NCBI GenBank assembly: GCA_002440825.1
Contig: DJVH01000001.1
Location: 1-64,000, forward strand
DNA: 64,000 nucleotides
Reading direction: 5' to 3'
Origin: Bacteriovoracaceae bacterium UBA6261
Lineage (GTDB): Bacteria; Bdellovibrionota; Bacteriovoracia; Bacteriovoracales; Bacteriovoracaceae
Shown here piece by piece: positions 24,113 to 32,827 of this stretch; position 1 is the first letter of the stretch, and every line of letters begins with the position of its first letter. Both the position numbers and the translations under genes were made by a program. Below the pieces are notes generated by a model, which saw only the letters and a list, made by a program, of their open reading frames with translations, had not been told where the DNA came from and ran no database searches.

Positions 24113-25957
24113 TTAATTTAAAAGGTTGATGGAAAGCTGGCTCGAAAGATCGGATTCGATTTTCGCCAGAGCCTCATCCAGTTTTACCTGATCGGCCACG
24201 GTGTAAAAGCCCGCATTGGAATCGACAAGCTTTGAGTGAATAAAAAACTGCAGTGAAGATTTAGAAAGCGGAACAGAATAACTTTCGGCGTATTTAATAA
24301 TACGACGAAGTTTCTTTTCGGCCTCAAAGACTTCTTTGTATTTTTTAAGGAAGGTCTCCATTTTGAAGCCTTCTTTGTAATCTTTAGTCGATAACTCTTT
24401 CAAAGTCAGACCGCAAACATAATACGCTTCAAGCAGGTAATTGAGCGAACGGGCAAAGAGCCCTACTTTTTGCAGGATCAGGTAAAGTTCCTTGTGAGAG
24501 AGTTCCACACATTCTTCCAGTGTCGTCACAGGTCTTCCGATAGCATCGCTGACGATATCAAGTGTGAGATGGAAAACTTCCTTCACTGTCGGAAGATAGA
24601 ATTCATGAGTCAGCTGTTTTCTTTGAGTGATAAAATATTTCTTCAGGTCTTCGACAGTCGAAATATGTCCTGAGAAAAGATTCACCCATCCCATATGCAC
24701 AATCCACGGAACAAGGAAGTGATGAAGAATGGTGTTTTTGAAATAGAGAATTTCTTTACGGCAATCGTCTTTAATAGAATAGAAAACGTGCTGAGTGCTG
24801 GTATTGCCGATGACTTCAACTTTTTTGTTTCCAATCAAAATATCAATAGAGCGCTCAAGTGATTTTTCCAGATGTTCAGGGGTAATGGATTCTGTAATCG
24901 GCACATTGAATTTTTCACAGTAAGCAACGATATGACGGGCCTTCGTCAGAATTTCTTCCCACTTCAGCGCTCCAGACGCTTCATCGAGAAGAATCATCGC
25001 GAGAAGCGACGTCGGGGTCACGCGCATGTTCTTGCCGACTTCAAGAAAGCATTCAAACGCAAGTTTTTGCGTCTGCGTTTTTAAATCTGATCCACTTTCA
25101 AGTGTCTCAGGAGCATCAACAGGTTTCCCCAGGTTGATGTGAACATTTCCAAATTGATAAGAAAGAAGTCTAACCAACCCCAGAACCTGAGTAGCACTTT
25201 CCTTCTTCTTTTTTGCACCATCGAGTTCTTTGGCGAGCGATTTCTGTTCTGGAACGTATTCGTGAACGATAGAAACCGGAATAAACTGCAGCGGTCTTCT
25301 CTGCTCTACCGGAATAGCTGCATGCGCTTCAATCAGCATCTGATAAAGTCCGTAGCGCGGGGGAAGAAGTTTTCCCGTGCGCGAACGCCCGCCTTCAAAG
25401 AAAAACTCAATGGGATTTCCTTTGATCAGCATATAGTAGAGATAAGCTTCGAGAGTCAGCTTATAAAGAATATCATTGGCAAAAGTTCTGCGGATGAAAA
25501 AACACCCCGAACGTCTGAACAACGGTCCGATCGGAAAGATATTGAGGTTATTTCCGCCTGCCACAAAAAGCGGCGACTGATATTTTTTAAAGTATACGTA
25601 ATTGATCGCCACATAGTCGGCGTGGGACTGATGATTGGGAACAAGAACAATGTTTTTTTCTTTGGAAAGTTCTTTTAAATCAAGTCCGTGATCGTTGAAA
25701 TTAATTCCGTCGTAGAGTTGGGAAAGCGAAGCATCCAGAAATTTTTCAAATGTTTTTAAAAACGGCAGCGAAAGTTCCGCTCTGATTTCTTTTAAATTCT
25801 TGAGAGCCTTTTCCTTTTCTTCTTCTTTATTGCCGACGCGGTCGCGCAACTTTGGATAGCTCAGAACAATTTCTTCCATTTCTTTGAAGTTTTCAAAGAG
25901 GTGGGGAATTCCGCCGAAAAGTTCAGTGACTAATTTGAAGCCGGATACTTTAGGCAT
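24113..25957 (-). CDS. plsB: Glycerol-3-phosphate 1-O-acyltransferase (PlsB-like)
   Basis: A 614-residue membrane-associated acyltransferase for the first step of phospholipid synthesis. Acyltransferase motifs: NHQSHADYV (HX4D catalytic pair), GCFFIRR, FFEGGRSRTGK, and IPVSIVHEYVPE. Shorter than E. coli PlsB (about 800 residues) but similar to the GPAT/DHAPAT group. The ATG overlaps the stop of the upstream IMPDH/GMPR-like gene by one base (TAATG). The C-terminal ~250 residues are helical and unassigned. Confidence 0.92.
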   Translation of the reverse strand: MPKVSGFKLVTELFGGIPHLFENFKEMEEIVLSYPKLRDRVGNKEEEKEKALKNLKEIRAELSLPFLKTFEKFLDASLSQLYDGINFNDHGLDLKELSKEKNIVLVPNHQSHADYVAINYVYFKKYQSPLFVAGGNNLNIFPIGPLFRRSGCFFIRRTFANDILYKLTLEAYLYYMLIKGNPIEFFFEGGRSRTGKLLPPRYGLYQMLIEAHAAIPVEQRRPLQFIPVSIVHEYVPEQKSLAKELDGAKKKKESATQVLGLVRLLSYQFGNVHINLGKPVDAPETLESGSDLKTQTQKLAFECFLEVGKNMRVTPTSLLAMILLDEASGALKWEEILTKARHIVAYCEKFNVPITESITPEHLEKSLERSIDILIGNKKVEVIGNTSTQHVFYSIKDDCRKEILYFKNTILHHFLVPWIVHMGWVNLFSGHISTVEDLKKYFITQRKQLTHEFYLPTVKEVFHLTLDIVSDAIGRPVTTLEECVELSHKELYLILQKVGLFARSLNYLLEAYYVCGLTLKELSTKDYKEGFKMETFLKKYKEVFEAEKKLRRIIKYAESYSVPLSKSSLQFFIHSKLVDSNAGFYTVADQVKLDEALAKIESDLSSQLSINLLN

Positions 25958-27018
25958 TATCTCACTCCGTGAGGCTTGCTTTCACTCATTCCAGAAGCAG
26001 TCATCTGAATGAACAGGGCGTTTTCGCTCATCGCCGGAATATTGTCGACACCAAGGTAAGTCATTCCTGAACGGAGACCGCCCATCAATTCTTCGATAAC
26101 GTTTGCGACACTTCCTTTACAAGGAATCATTGTCGATTCACCTTCTGCGGCCATTCCTTGAGGCATTTCCCCTCTCCATGAAACCTGCGCTGCTTTTGAG
26201 GCCATTCCGCGGTACTGCTTCATGCCCCCTTTTAGTTCACCTGGAGTTTCAAGAGTTCCGGAAACGAGAGATCCAACCATAACAGAGCTTGCTCCAGCGG
26301 CCAGTGCTTTTACGATGTCGCCCGAGTTTTTTAAACCGCCGTCGGCGATAACCGGAATATTATGTTTTTTAGCGACGCTTACAGCAAGAGCAATCGCTGT
26401 CAATTGCGGAAGACCGTGGCCGGTGATGATTCTTGTTGTACACATTGATCCAGGACCGATACCAACTTTTACCGCGTCTGCGCCTCTGTCGATCATGCGT
26501 TTGACACCGTCAGCAGTGGCGACGTTTCCTGCAATAACGTCCACGTGAGGATATTTCTTTTTTAAGTAATCGAGAGTTTCCATCATCATTATGGAATCGC
26601 CGTGAGCAATATCAAGAGTGATGATCTGAACCCCGGCATTCACGAGAACGTCCGCTCTCTTCATTCCTTCTTCTTTAACACCGATACTTGCAGCGATAGG
26701 TGTTTTAAGGTTGTGTTCTTTTAAATATTTTTCAATCGACTTCACCATGTCGACTTGTTCCTGCTCGTTCATGAAACGGTGAAGTGAGCCGATACCGCCG
26801 AGGGAAGCCATTGCGCACGCCATTTCGGCTTCGGTGATTGTATCCATGTTTGCCGTGATCACCGGAAGATCGATGGTATGATTTTTGGTAATTTGCGTTT
26901 TTAAATTAGGATGTTTTCTTGATGAGATTTCCGAGTAACGAGGAACTAACAAGACATCGTCAAAAGTCAGTCCGAGGTGGCGGTTTAAAATCTCTTGGGC
27001 GGTAAACATCAGTTCCAT
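25957..27018 (-). CDS. IMP dehydrogenase / GMP reductase family enzyme without CBS domains
   Basis: A 353-residue TIM-barrel purine enzyme. Catalytic loop GIGPGSMCTTR with Cys193, the NAD(P) region and IADGGLKNSGD (IMP-phosphate site) are present. The ~120-residue CBS pair of standard GuaB is missing, the chain running straight through. The flap region EGESTMIPCKGSVANVIEELMGGLRSGMTYLG looks more like GMP reductase (EGK..VP.KG..) than GuaB. I therefore favour GMP reductase (guaC-like) or a minimal IMPDH; which direction it runs in vivo is not decided by sequence. Start ATG with GGAG upstream. Confidence 0.9.
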   Translation of the reverse strand: MELMFTAQEILNRHLGLTFDDVLLVPRYSEISSRKHPNLKTQITKNHTIDLPVITANMDTITEAEMACAMASLGGIGSLHRFMNEQEQVDMVKSIEKYLKEHNLKTPIAASIGVKEEGMKRADVLVNAGVQIITLDIAHGDSIMMMETLDYLKKKYPHVDVIAGNVATADGVKRMIDRGADAVKVGIGPGSMCTTRIITGHGLPQLTAIALAVSVAKKHNIPVIADGGLKNSGDIVKALAAGASSVMVGSLVSGTLETPGELKGGMKQYRGMASKAAQVSWRGEMPQGMAAEGESTMIPCKGSVANVIEELMGGLRSGMTYLGVDNIPAMSENALFIQMTASGMSESKPHGVR

Positions 27019-27119
27019 TTTCTTCTACTCCAGTAATTTTGTGTGACATAAAAAGATAAACTAAACCACTCAGTGGCGCAAACTTAATGCATTGCCTGTC
27101 GCGAAATAGACTTGAAAAT

Positions 27120-27383
27120 TTAGTGTGTCGTAAGTTTGGCAAAGAATATCGGAAGGAGAATATAAAGAATCACGTCGCGGATCAGATAGAAGAGAAAGAA
27201 ATAAACAAAGGCCTTTGGGCCTTTCTCCCACAATTTTTCCAGCCCGAGGTACTGGGCCTTCTTGCTCATGGCGACCATGAATTTGCTTTTACCGTAATGG
27301 CGAAAGAAAAAACTGATGGAGTGATCCACCTTTTTATCAAAGGCCAAAAAAGTTTCCTTTAGAGGAGCGGGAATGAGGTTCAT
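27120..27383 (-). CDS. Small membrane protein of unknown function
   Basis: An 87-residue ORF with a basic soluble N-terminal half and one strong hydrophobic C-terminal segment (AFVYFFLFYLIRDVILYILLP). No good ribosome site is visible upstream, so it is only moderately supported. It lies 101 bases upstream of the IMPDH/GMPR gene on the same strand. An overlapping plus-strand frame is less convincing because it lacks a start context and protein-like composition. Confidence 0.5.
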   Translation of the reverse strand: MNLIPAPLKETFLAFDKKVDHSISFFFRHYGKSKFMVAMSKKAQYLGLEKLWEKGPKAFVYFFLFYLIRDVILYILLPIFFAKLTTH

Positions 27384-27524
27384 AGGGCGAACATATCAGA
27401 GAATAGTCTCGAGAAAAAGCTGATTTTCGTTAACTTTTCACCTGATTAATCTCTTGTATAAAAAGTACCGGTTTCTACATTTTTATGACACTTCTGTGGT
27501 CAAAACTCGCTAAACTCAGCGCAT

Positions 27525-28454
27525 ATGATCGATAACTTAACCGTAATCAACTTAAAAGCTCAGTCAAAAGTCCGCCCTTCTAACGGCGAGGTTTTTGTTC
27601 TTAAGACCTGCCAACGCACTCTTATTCTGGGTTTCGGGAAGCTTCCTTTCTACCATCTCGAAGATCAAAATGATATTCGCGATATGTATAATGGACAGCA
27701 GGCCTATATTTTTCTGCTGGAAACGATTTGTGGACTTAAATCTGAAGTTCTGGCGGAATATGAAGTTGTGGGTCAATTCAAAGAAGCTTATCAGCAATAT
27801 ACTCTTTTGCCGTTTAGGAAAAATCACATAATGACTCTGATGGAAAAACTGTTCCAGGATTCCAAAAAAATCCGTACAGATTATCTGACAGAGATCGGTC
27901 AACTCACCTACGCTGGTATTGCCAGAAAGCTTATTCACTCACGTTTTTCTGACGGCGATGTTCTCATTGTTGGTTCTGGCTCTCTGGCCGAAGATCTGGT
28001 GAAGCTTTTAAAGAAAAAACACCGCGTGTTCATTACAGCGAGAAACTCGGAAAAAGTGGCAACGCTCGCCATGGAACACGGACTGGAAATCATCGCCTGG
28101 CGCGATTACGCCATTTATAAAAAATTTAATTCAATCGTAAATACCATCGGAACAGAAGAGATTCTCTTCGATGAAGATTTCTTTCATTCCTGGAAACAGT
28201 CCCTCCCTACAAATGACCGTGACTCAAAGCTCTTTATTGATCTCGGCTCTCCGTCTGTGATAAATACTCACTTATCGGAAGCGGATGGGGTGCTACGTCT
28301 GGAAGATATTTTCAGACAGAGTGCTCAGATGAATATCGAGAAAATGGAAAAAATTGCGCGCGCGAAAGTGGCCATCGTAAAACTTTGCGAAAACCGCCGC
28401 CACGCTTTTTCTTTAAGTCACCCATTTGTATGGGAGGAGTTGCAACTTGCCTGA
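27525..28454 (+). CDS. hemA: Glutamyl-tRNA reductase, short form
   Basis: First committed enzyme of C5-pathway heme synthesis, reducing glutamyl-tRNA to glutamate-1-semialdehyde. The catalytic Cys29 in LKTCQRT and EVVGQFKEAY, RTDYLTEIG and the NADPH-binding VLIVGSGSLAEDLVK (GSGxxA) are visible. The protein is 309 residues, about 100 shorter than usual, and stops after the NADPH domain, so the C-terminal dimerisation domain is largely missing. It starts the hem operon and overlaps the hemCD reading frame region (start at 28447). Confidence 0.9.
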   Translation: MIDNLTVINLKAQSKVRPSNGEVFVLKTCQRTLILGFGKLPFYHLEDQNDIRDMYNGQQAYIFLLETICGLKSEVLAEYEVVGQFKEAYQQYTLLPFRKNHIMTLMEKLFQDSKKIRTDYLTEIGQLTYAGIARKLIHSRFSDGDVLIVGSGSLAEDLVKLLKKKHRVFITARNSEKVATLAMEHGLEIIAWRDYAIYKKFNSIVNTIGTEEILFDEDFFHSWKQSLPTNDRDSKLFIDLGSPSVINTHLSEADGVLRLEDIFRQSAQMNIEKMEKIARAKVAIVKLCENRRHAFSLSHPFVWEELQLA

Positions 28455-29964
28455 AAAAACTAAACGCCAATATAAGATTGGAACGCGAGGAAGCCTCCTT
28501 GCTCTTACTCAATGCAATCAAGTCAAAGACGAACTCGAACGCTTAACCGGCGATGAATTTGTTTTGGAAATCATCAAAACTCAGGGAGACATGATTCAAA
28601 ATGCTCCTCTGTGGCAGCTCGACGGAAAAGATTTCTTCACCAAAGAACTGGATGAAGCTCTTCTTTCAGGCCGTGTGGATCTGGTTGTTCACTCCTATAA
28701 AGATTTAGGTTCTGTCCGCCCTGATGGAATCACTCTGGCGGCCGTGACGAAAAGAACTTTCGCCAATGATATTCTTCTCATCAAAAAAAGTACTATTCCT
28801 CTTCTCAAAGACAGAAAGGAATTTATTATTGGCACATCGTCTCCAAGACGAATGGTCAACCTTGAAAAAAATCTCGCTCCTTTTCTTCCGCTCGGAGCGC
28901 ACTTAAAAGTGACGCCGAAAGTTCTTCGCGGAAATGTGAACACCAGAATTGAAAAATTAAAAAATGATGAATTCGATGCCATCGTTCTTGCTCTACCGGG
29001 CATTGAAAGACTTGCGCTGACTGAATCGTCCCGCCTTCAGCTGGAATCCCTGCTTTCCGGAATGACTTTTATGATTCTTCCGCAATCGGTCTTTCCTTCA
29101 TCGGCCGCTCAGGGCGCTCTAGGCATTGAATGCCTGCAAAACCGCACTGACAATGGCGAGCTGTGGAATAAATTGAAAAAAATGGAAGATAAAACTACGG
29201 TTGAAGAAGTGTCGCGCGAGCGCAAGGCCTTCAATCAGTACGGAGGCGGATGCCATCTCGCTGTCGGTATCAATGTCAAAAGCATTGATGGCTTTTATCT
29301 GCACAATCACCGCGGCGTTTTAAATGATGAAGCAGTCTCCATCACTCGCCTTGAAGGCAGAGATCTTCCTGAATTTTTCATGAAGCCAAAAGTTTTTCAT
29401 GGCCTTCAAGGTGATGACAAACTCGTCAATAAAATTGTGATCGATGTTGAAGTGAAGCATAAACATGTTTATGTCACCGGCAAACACGTCCTGCACGTTG
29501 TGAAAGAGCAACCGGATTCGCTTTGGGCGGCCGGGGCCAAAACAATGAAGGATCTTGCGGCCAGAGGTTTCTGGGTCAACGGTGCTTCAGATTCTCTTGG
29601 CGATGATGAAATTGCCCGTCTGAGAGCGGGAAAAGCCATTTCCTTAATGGTCAATACATCAGAAGAACTCGCGGTTCTCTCAAATGATCTTGGCACATCA
29701 ACTGTGGGCAAAGTCATTGAATGTTACACTCGCCGTCTGGAAGAAAAAACAACTCCGGAATTTGATGAAAAAATCAATACGACCGATGTCTTTTTCTGGG
29801 CAAGCTTTTTCCAGTATCAGGCTTACGTGGCAAAATATCCTCAGATCATCAAGCGCATTCACGTTTGCGGACTGGGAAAAACCTATCAACATTTTAAAGA
29901 AAAAAATATTAACGTTCTTCCGGTGGCAACAATGGAAGAATTTAAAACTTGGACTCAATCATGA
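28447..29964 (+). CDS. hemC: HemC-HemD fusion: porphobilinogen deaminase plus uroporphyrinogen-III synthase-like domain
   Basis: A 505-residue bifunctional-looking heme enzyme. Residues 1-~300 are porphobilinogen deaminase: KIGTRGSLLALTQ, catalytic Asp in VVHSYKDL, SSPRR, LRGNVNTRI and the dipyrromethane-cofactor Cys in GGGCHLAVG. The remaining ~200 residues (AAGAKTMKDLAARGFWVNGAS ... NTTDVFFWASFFQYQAYV ... HVCGLGKTYQHFKE) resemble a HemD-type uroporphyrinogen-III synthase, though divergent. The TTG at 28447 follows a GGGAGGAG site and overlaps hemA by eight bases. The HemD half is the less certain part. Confidence 0.88.
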   Translation: MPEKTKRQYKIGTRGSLLALTQCNQVKDELERLTGDEFVLEIIKTQGDMIQNAPLWQLDGKDFFTKELDEALLSGRVDLVVHSYKDLGSVRPDGITLAAVTKRTFANDILLIKKSTIPLLKDRKEFIIGTSSPRRMVNLEKNLAPFLPLGAHLKVTPKVLRGNVNTRIEKLKNDEFDAIVLALPGIERLALTESSRLQLESLLSGMTFMILPQSVFPSSAAQGALGIECLQNRTDNGELWNKLKKMEDKTTVEEVSRERKAFNQYGGGCHLAVGINVKSIDGFYLHNHRGVLNDEAVSITRLEGRDLPEFFMKPKVFHGLQGDDKLVNKIVIDVEVKHKHVYVTGKHVLHVVKEQPDSLWAAGAKTMKDLAARGFWVNGASDSLGDDEIARLRAGKAISLMVNTSEELAVLSNDLGTSTVGKVIECYTRRLEEKTTPEFDEKINTTDVFFWASFFQYQAYVAKYPQIIKRIHVCGLGKTYQHFKEKNINVLPVATMEEFKTWTQS

Positions 29965-31235
29965 ACCAAAAAGAACTTTTTGATCTTTCAAAAAAACTTG
30001 TTCCAGGCGGAGTGCATTCCCCAGTGAGAAGTTTTAAAGGCCTCACTTCTACTCCGCGTTTTTTTAACCGCGCTGAAGGAGCTTATATTTACGACGTCGA
30101 CAACAAACAATATGTCGATTTCTGCATGAGCTTTGGCCCGTTGATTCTGGGACACAGAAATCCAGTGGTAGAGCAAGCTCTTCATACAGGTCTTGAACAT
30201 GGATGGAGCTACGGTGCTTGTGAGCCCTATTCTCTTGAACTGGTTCAGTTCCTTTTAAGTAAACTTCCTCACGTTGAGCAAATGCGATTTGTGAATTCTG
30301 GAACAGAAGCTGTGATGACGGCGTTAAGACTTGCCCGCGGAGTCACCGGCAGAAACAAAATTATTAAGTTCAACGGCTGCTACCACGGTCACGTTGATTC
30401 AATGCTGATTAAAGCTGGTTCAGGACTTGCGGGCGAAGCAGAAGCTTCATCGGCGGGCGTTTCGGCCGGAGTTGCTCAGGATACTCTCATTCTTGAACTC
30501 GGTGACGTTGAAGGTGTTAAGCAATGTTTTAAAGATCATAAAGATCAAATCGCGGCCATCATCATTGAACCACTTCCGGCAAACAACGGTCTCATGGTTC
30601 AACCACTGGAGTTTTTAAAATTTCTTCGCGAGATCTGTGATCAGACCTGTGCGCTTCTTATTTTCGATGAAGTTATTTCCGGCTTCCGCGTGGCCTTCGG
30701 TGGAATGGCCGAAAAAACGGGGATCAAACCAGACATCGTAACTTTGGGAAAAATTATCGGTGGTGGTCTTCCTGTCGGCGCAATCGGCGCTTCGAAATTT
30801 ATTATGGAACATCTGGCGCCTGTCGGCCGCGTTTATCAGGCCGGCACTCTTTCGGCCAATCCATTGGCAATGGTCGGAGGACTGGCAACGTTGAAACAGA
30901 TGACTCCGGAAAAGTACGCGTTCATCGAAAAACAAACTGAAAAAATCGTGAAGCTTTTAACAAGCTGGATGCACCACTATAACAACGGTGAATTTGCGAT
31001 GTTCAAAGTTGTTCACTACTCTTCTCTTTTCTGGATTGTTCCAAAAGAGAAAGTGGAAAAACTTTCTGACATACCGGCAAACCTCACTGAAAACTTTAAT
31101 AAGTTGTTTGAAGTCATGCTTGAGCGCGGAATTTATCTGGCGCCAAATGCATACGAAGTCGGGTTCGTCAGTGCCGCTCACACAGATGAAGTGATCCGCG
31201 ACCTGGAACACAGACTGGAGCACAGAATCCAGTAA
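29961..31235 (+). CDS. hemL: Glutamate-1-semialdehyde 2,1-aminomutase
   Basis: PLP enzyme making 5-aminolevulinate from the HemA product. The PLP lysine is Lys264 in TLGKIIGGGLP; also VNSGTEAVMTALRLARG and CYHGHVDSML, DEVISGFR. At 424 residues it has normal length. The ATG at 29961 overlaps the hemCD stop (ATGA), and its own stop overlaps the next kinase start (TAATG), so translation is coupled across the operon. Confidence 0.97.
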   Translation: MNQKELFDLSKKLVPGGVHSPVRSFKGLTSTPRFFNRAEGAYIYDVDNKQYVDFCMSFGPLILGHRNPVVEQALHTGLEHGWSYGACEPYSLELVQFLLSKLPHVEQMRFVNSGTEAVMTALRLARGVTGRNKIIKFNGCYHGHVDSMLIKAGSGLAGEAEASSAGVSAGVAQDTLILELGDVEGVKQCFKDHKDQIAAIIIEPLPANNGLMVQPLEFLKFLREICDQTCALLIFDEVISGFRVAFGGMAEKTGIKPDIVTLGKIIGGGLPVGAIGASKFIMEHLAPVGRVYQAGTLSANPLAMVGGLATLKQMTPEKYAFIEKQTEKIVKLLTSWMHHYNNGEFAMFKVVHYSSLFWIVPKEKVEKLSDIPANLTENFNKLFEVMLERGIYLAPNAYEVGFVSAAHTDEVIRDLEHRLEHRIQ

Positions 31236-32137
31236 TGAAGATCAAAAACCCGGTTGAAGATTCATCGCGATGGCTCTTTTTTCTTTCGCTCGTCTGGGCG
31301 CTGGTGCTTTTTTTCATCGGCTCCTGGTGGATCTATCTTCTCTCGAATTTTGAAAACATTCTGGCCCACACTGAACGCATAAGAATTACGAAAATGATTT
31401 TCTGGGAAGGCGGAAGTTTTCTTTTGCTTCTCATTTTGCTTTCTGTGACTTTGTTGATTCTATATGTGCGCAACCAGAGTAAAACGCGCGCGCTTCAGGC
31501 TTTTTTTGCTTCCCTCACCCATGAATTGAAAACGCCTCTGGCAAGCATCCGTCTGCAAAGTGAAGTCATCAATGAACTTCTGGCCGCCAAAAACGATGCT
31601 TCTCTCAACAAGCTTTCGGCTCGCCTTATTGAAGATACGGGCAAGCTTGAAACACAGATGGATAAAATTCTGCAACTGTCGCGGATTGAACGCGGCGGAG
31701 AATTAAATCTCACGACACTCAAGTTGATTCCTTTCATAAAAAATATTGTGAAAAAGCTCGGGATTGAACTCGACGTCCAGATTGAATCAAATAATCCCAA
31801 TGTGGTCGTTGTTGCGGATGAATTTGCACTGGAAATCATCATCAAAAATCTGCTTGAAAATACCCGTAATCATACTGCTTCTAAAAATGTGAACATCAAG
31901 ATTGAAGACGATGGAAAGCAGGTTCACCTGCTCTATAATGATCACGGTGAATTTACTGGTGACAAACAAAAGCTTGGAACACTTTTTTATAAATACAATT
32001 CAAGCAAAGGCTCAGGTATTGGACTTTATCTTTCAAGCAGACTTCTTGAAAAAATGAAAGGTGAACTCAGCATTCACGGTGACAAGAATCTTCTCTTCTC
32101 GCTTAAACTTGCTTCCGGAGAGGATAGCAATGCTTAA
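31235..32137 (+). CDS. Sensor histidine kinase inside the hem operon
   Basis: A 300-residue membrane kinase: transmembrane helices at about 13-35 and 56-77 with only a ~20-residue periplasmic loop, then a HisKA domain with the phospho-acceptor His96 in LTHELKTPLAS, an N-box NLLENTRNH and G-box SGIGLYLSSR. The tiny sensor loop suggests sensing within the membrane or cytosol. It overlaps hemL upstream and the response regulator downstream, and hemE follows them. The signal is not readable; a heme or porphyrin precursor is a reasonable guess only. Confidence 0.93.
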   Translation: MKIKNPVEDSSRWLFFLSLVWALVLFFIGSWWIYLLSNFENILAHTERIRITKMIFWEGGSFLLLLILLSVTLLILYVRNQSKTRALQAFFASLTHELKTPLASIRLQSEVINELLAAKNDASLNKLSARLIEDTGKLETQMDKILQLSRIERGGELNLTTLKLIPFIKNIVKKLGIELDVQIESNNPNVVVVADEFALEIIIKNLLENTRNHTASKNVNIKIEDDGKQVHLLYNDHGEFTGDKQKLGTLFYKYNSSKGSGIGLYLSSRLLEKMKGELSIHGDKNLLFSLKLASGEDSNA

Positions 32138-32819
32138 TATTTTAATCGTTGAAGACGAAACCAATTTAGGCATTACACTGGAAGAGTATCTTTCTGGACT
32201 TGGGCACAAATGTGCCTGGGCCAAAAATGGTGTTGAGGCCATGGCGCTTTTCAGGGCCAACCGTCCGGGACTGGTATTGATGGATATAGGTCTTCCCGAT
32301 ACGAACGGCCTTGATCTCGCGGTTCAATTCAGAAAAGAAAGAAAAGATTTTGTTCTTCTTTTTCTTTCTGCACTCAACGATCCTGCGACTAAGGTCAACG
32401 CGTTCGAATTGGGAGCAGAAGATTATATTACGAAGCCTTTTGCTTTAAAAGAATTGACCATGAGACTTGATCGAATCTTAAAAACACAAACGAGCATCGA
32501 AACGCTTCCTGAAGAAATCACACACGGCGCTCTTAAAATCTGGTTTCGCCGTTACGAAGTTCAAGATGCCGACGGACACATCCTCGCCCTTTCCCAAAAA
32601 GAGTGTGCGATACTTGAATTGCTCTATAAAAGACAAAACGAAGCTGTTCCCCGCGAAGAAATTATTGAAAAGATCTGGGGCGAAGATAAATTTCCTTCAA
32701 ACAGAACTGTGGACAATTATATCGTGAAACTTCGCAAATGGTGCGAAAGCGATCCGTCTCACTCACTCGATATCCAAAGTATAAGAAGTATTGGTTACAA
32801 ACTCACAATTAATAAATAG
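32130..32819 (+). CDS. OmpR-family response regulator inside the hem operon
   Basis: A 229-residue regulator: receiver domain with acidic pocket VEDE, phospho-acceptor Asp52 in LMDIGLPD and Lys102 in ITKPF, then an OmpR/PhoB winged-helix with KECAILELL and the NRTVDNYIVKLRKW recognition region. The ATG at 32130 follows CGGAGAGG and overlaps the kinase stop by eight bases. Partner of the kinase just upstream. Its targets are unknown; the hem operon itself is an obvious candidate. Confidence 0.94.
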   Translation: MLNILIVEDETNLGITLEEYLSGLGHKCAWAKNGVEAMALFRANRPGLVLMDIGLPDTNGLDLAVQFRKERKDFVLLFLSALNDPATKVNAFELGAEDYITKPFALKELTMRLDRILKTQTSIETLPEEITHGALKIWFRRYEVQDADGHILALSQKECAILELLYKRQNEAVPREEIIEKIWGEDKFPSNRTVDNYIVKLRKWCESDPSHSLDIQSIRSIGYKLTINK

Positions 32820-32827
32820 GAATCATC

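Noticed and set aside
27087..27362. Plus-strand ORF opposite the small membrane-protein gene
   Set aside because: No start context and a composition unlike a folded protein; the minus-strand frame has a proper membrane helix.
32061..32129. Earlier start for the hem-operon response regulator
   Set aside because: The receiver domain begins at the ATG at 32130 with a good ribosome site; the extra residues are only the kinase gene in another frame.
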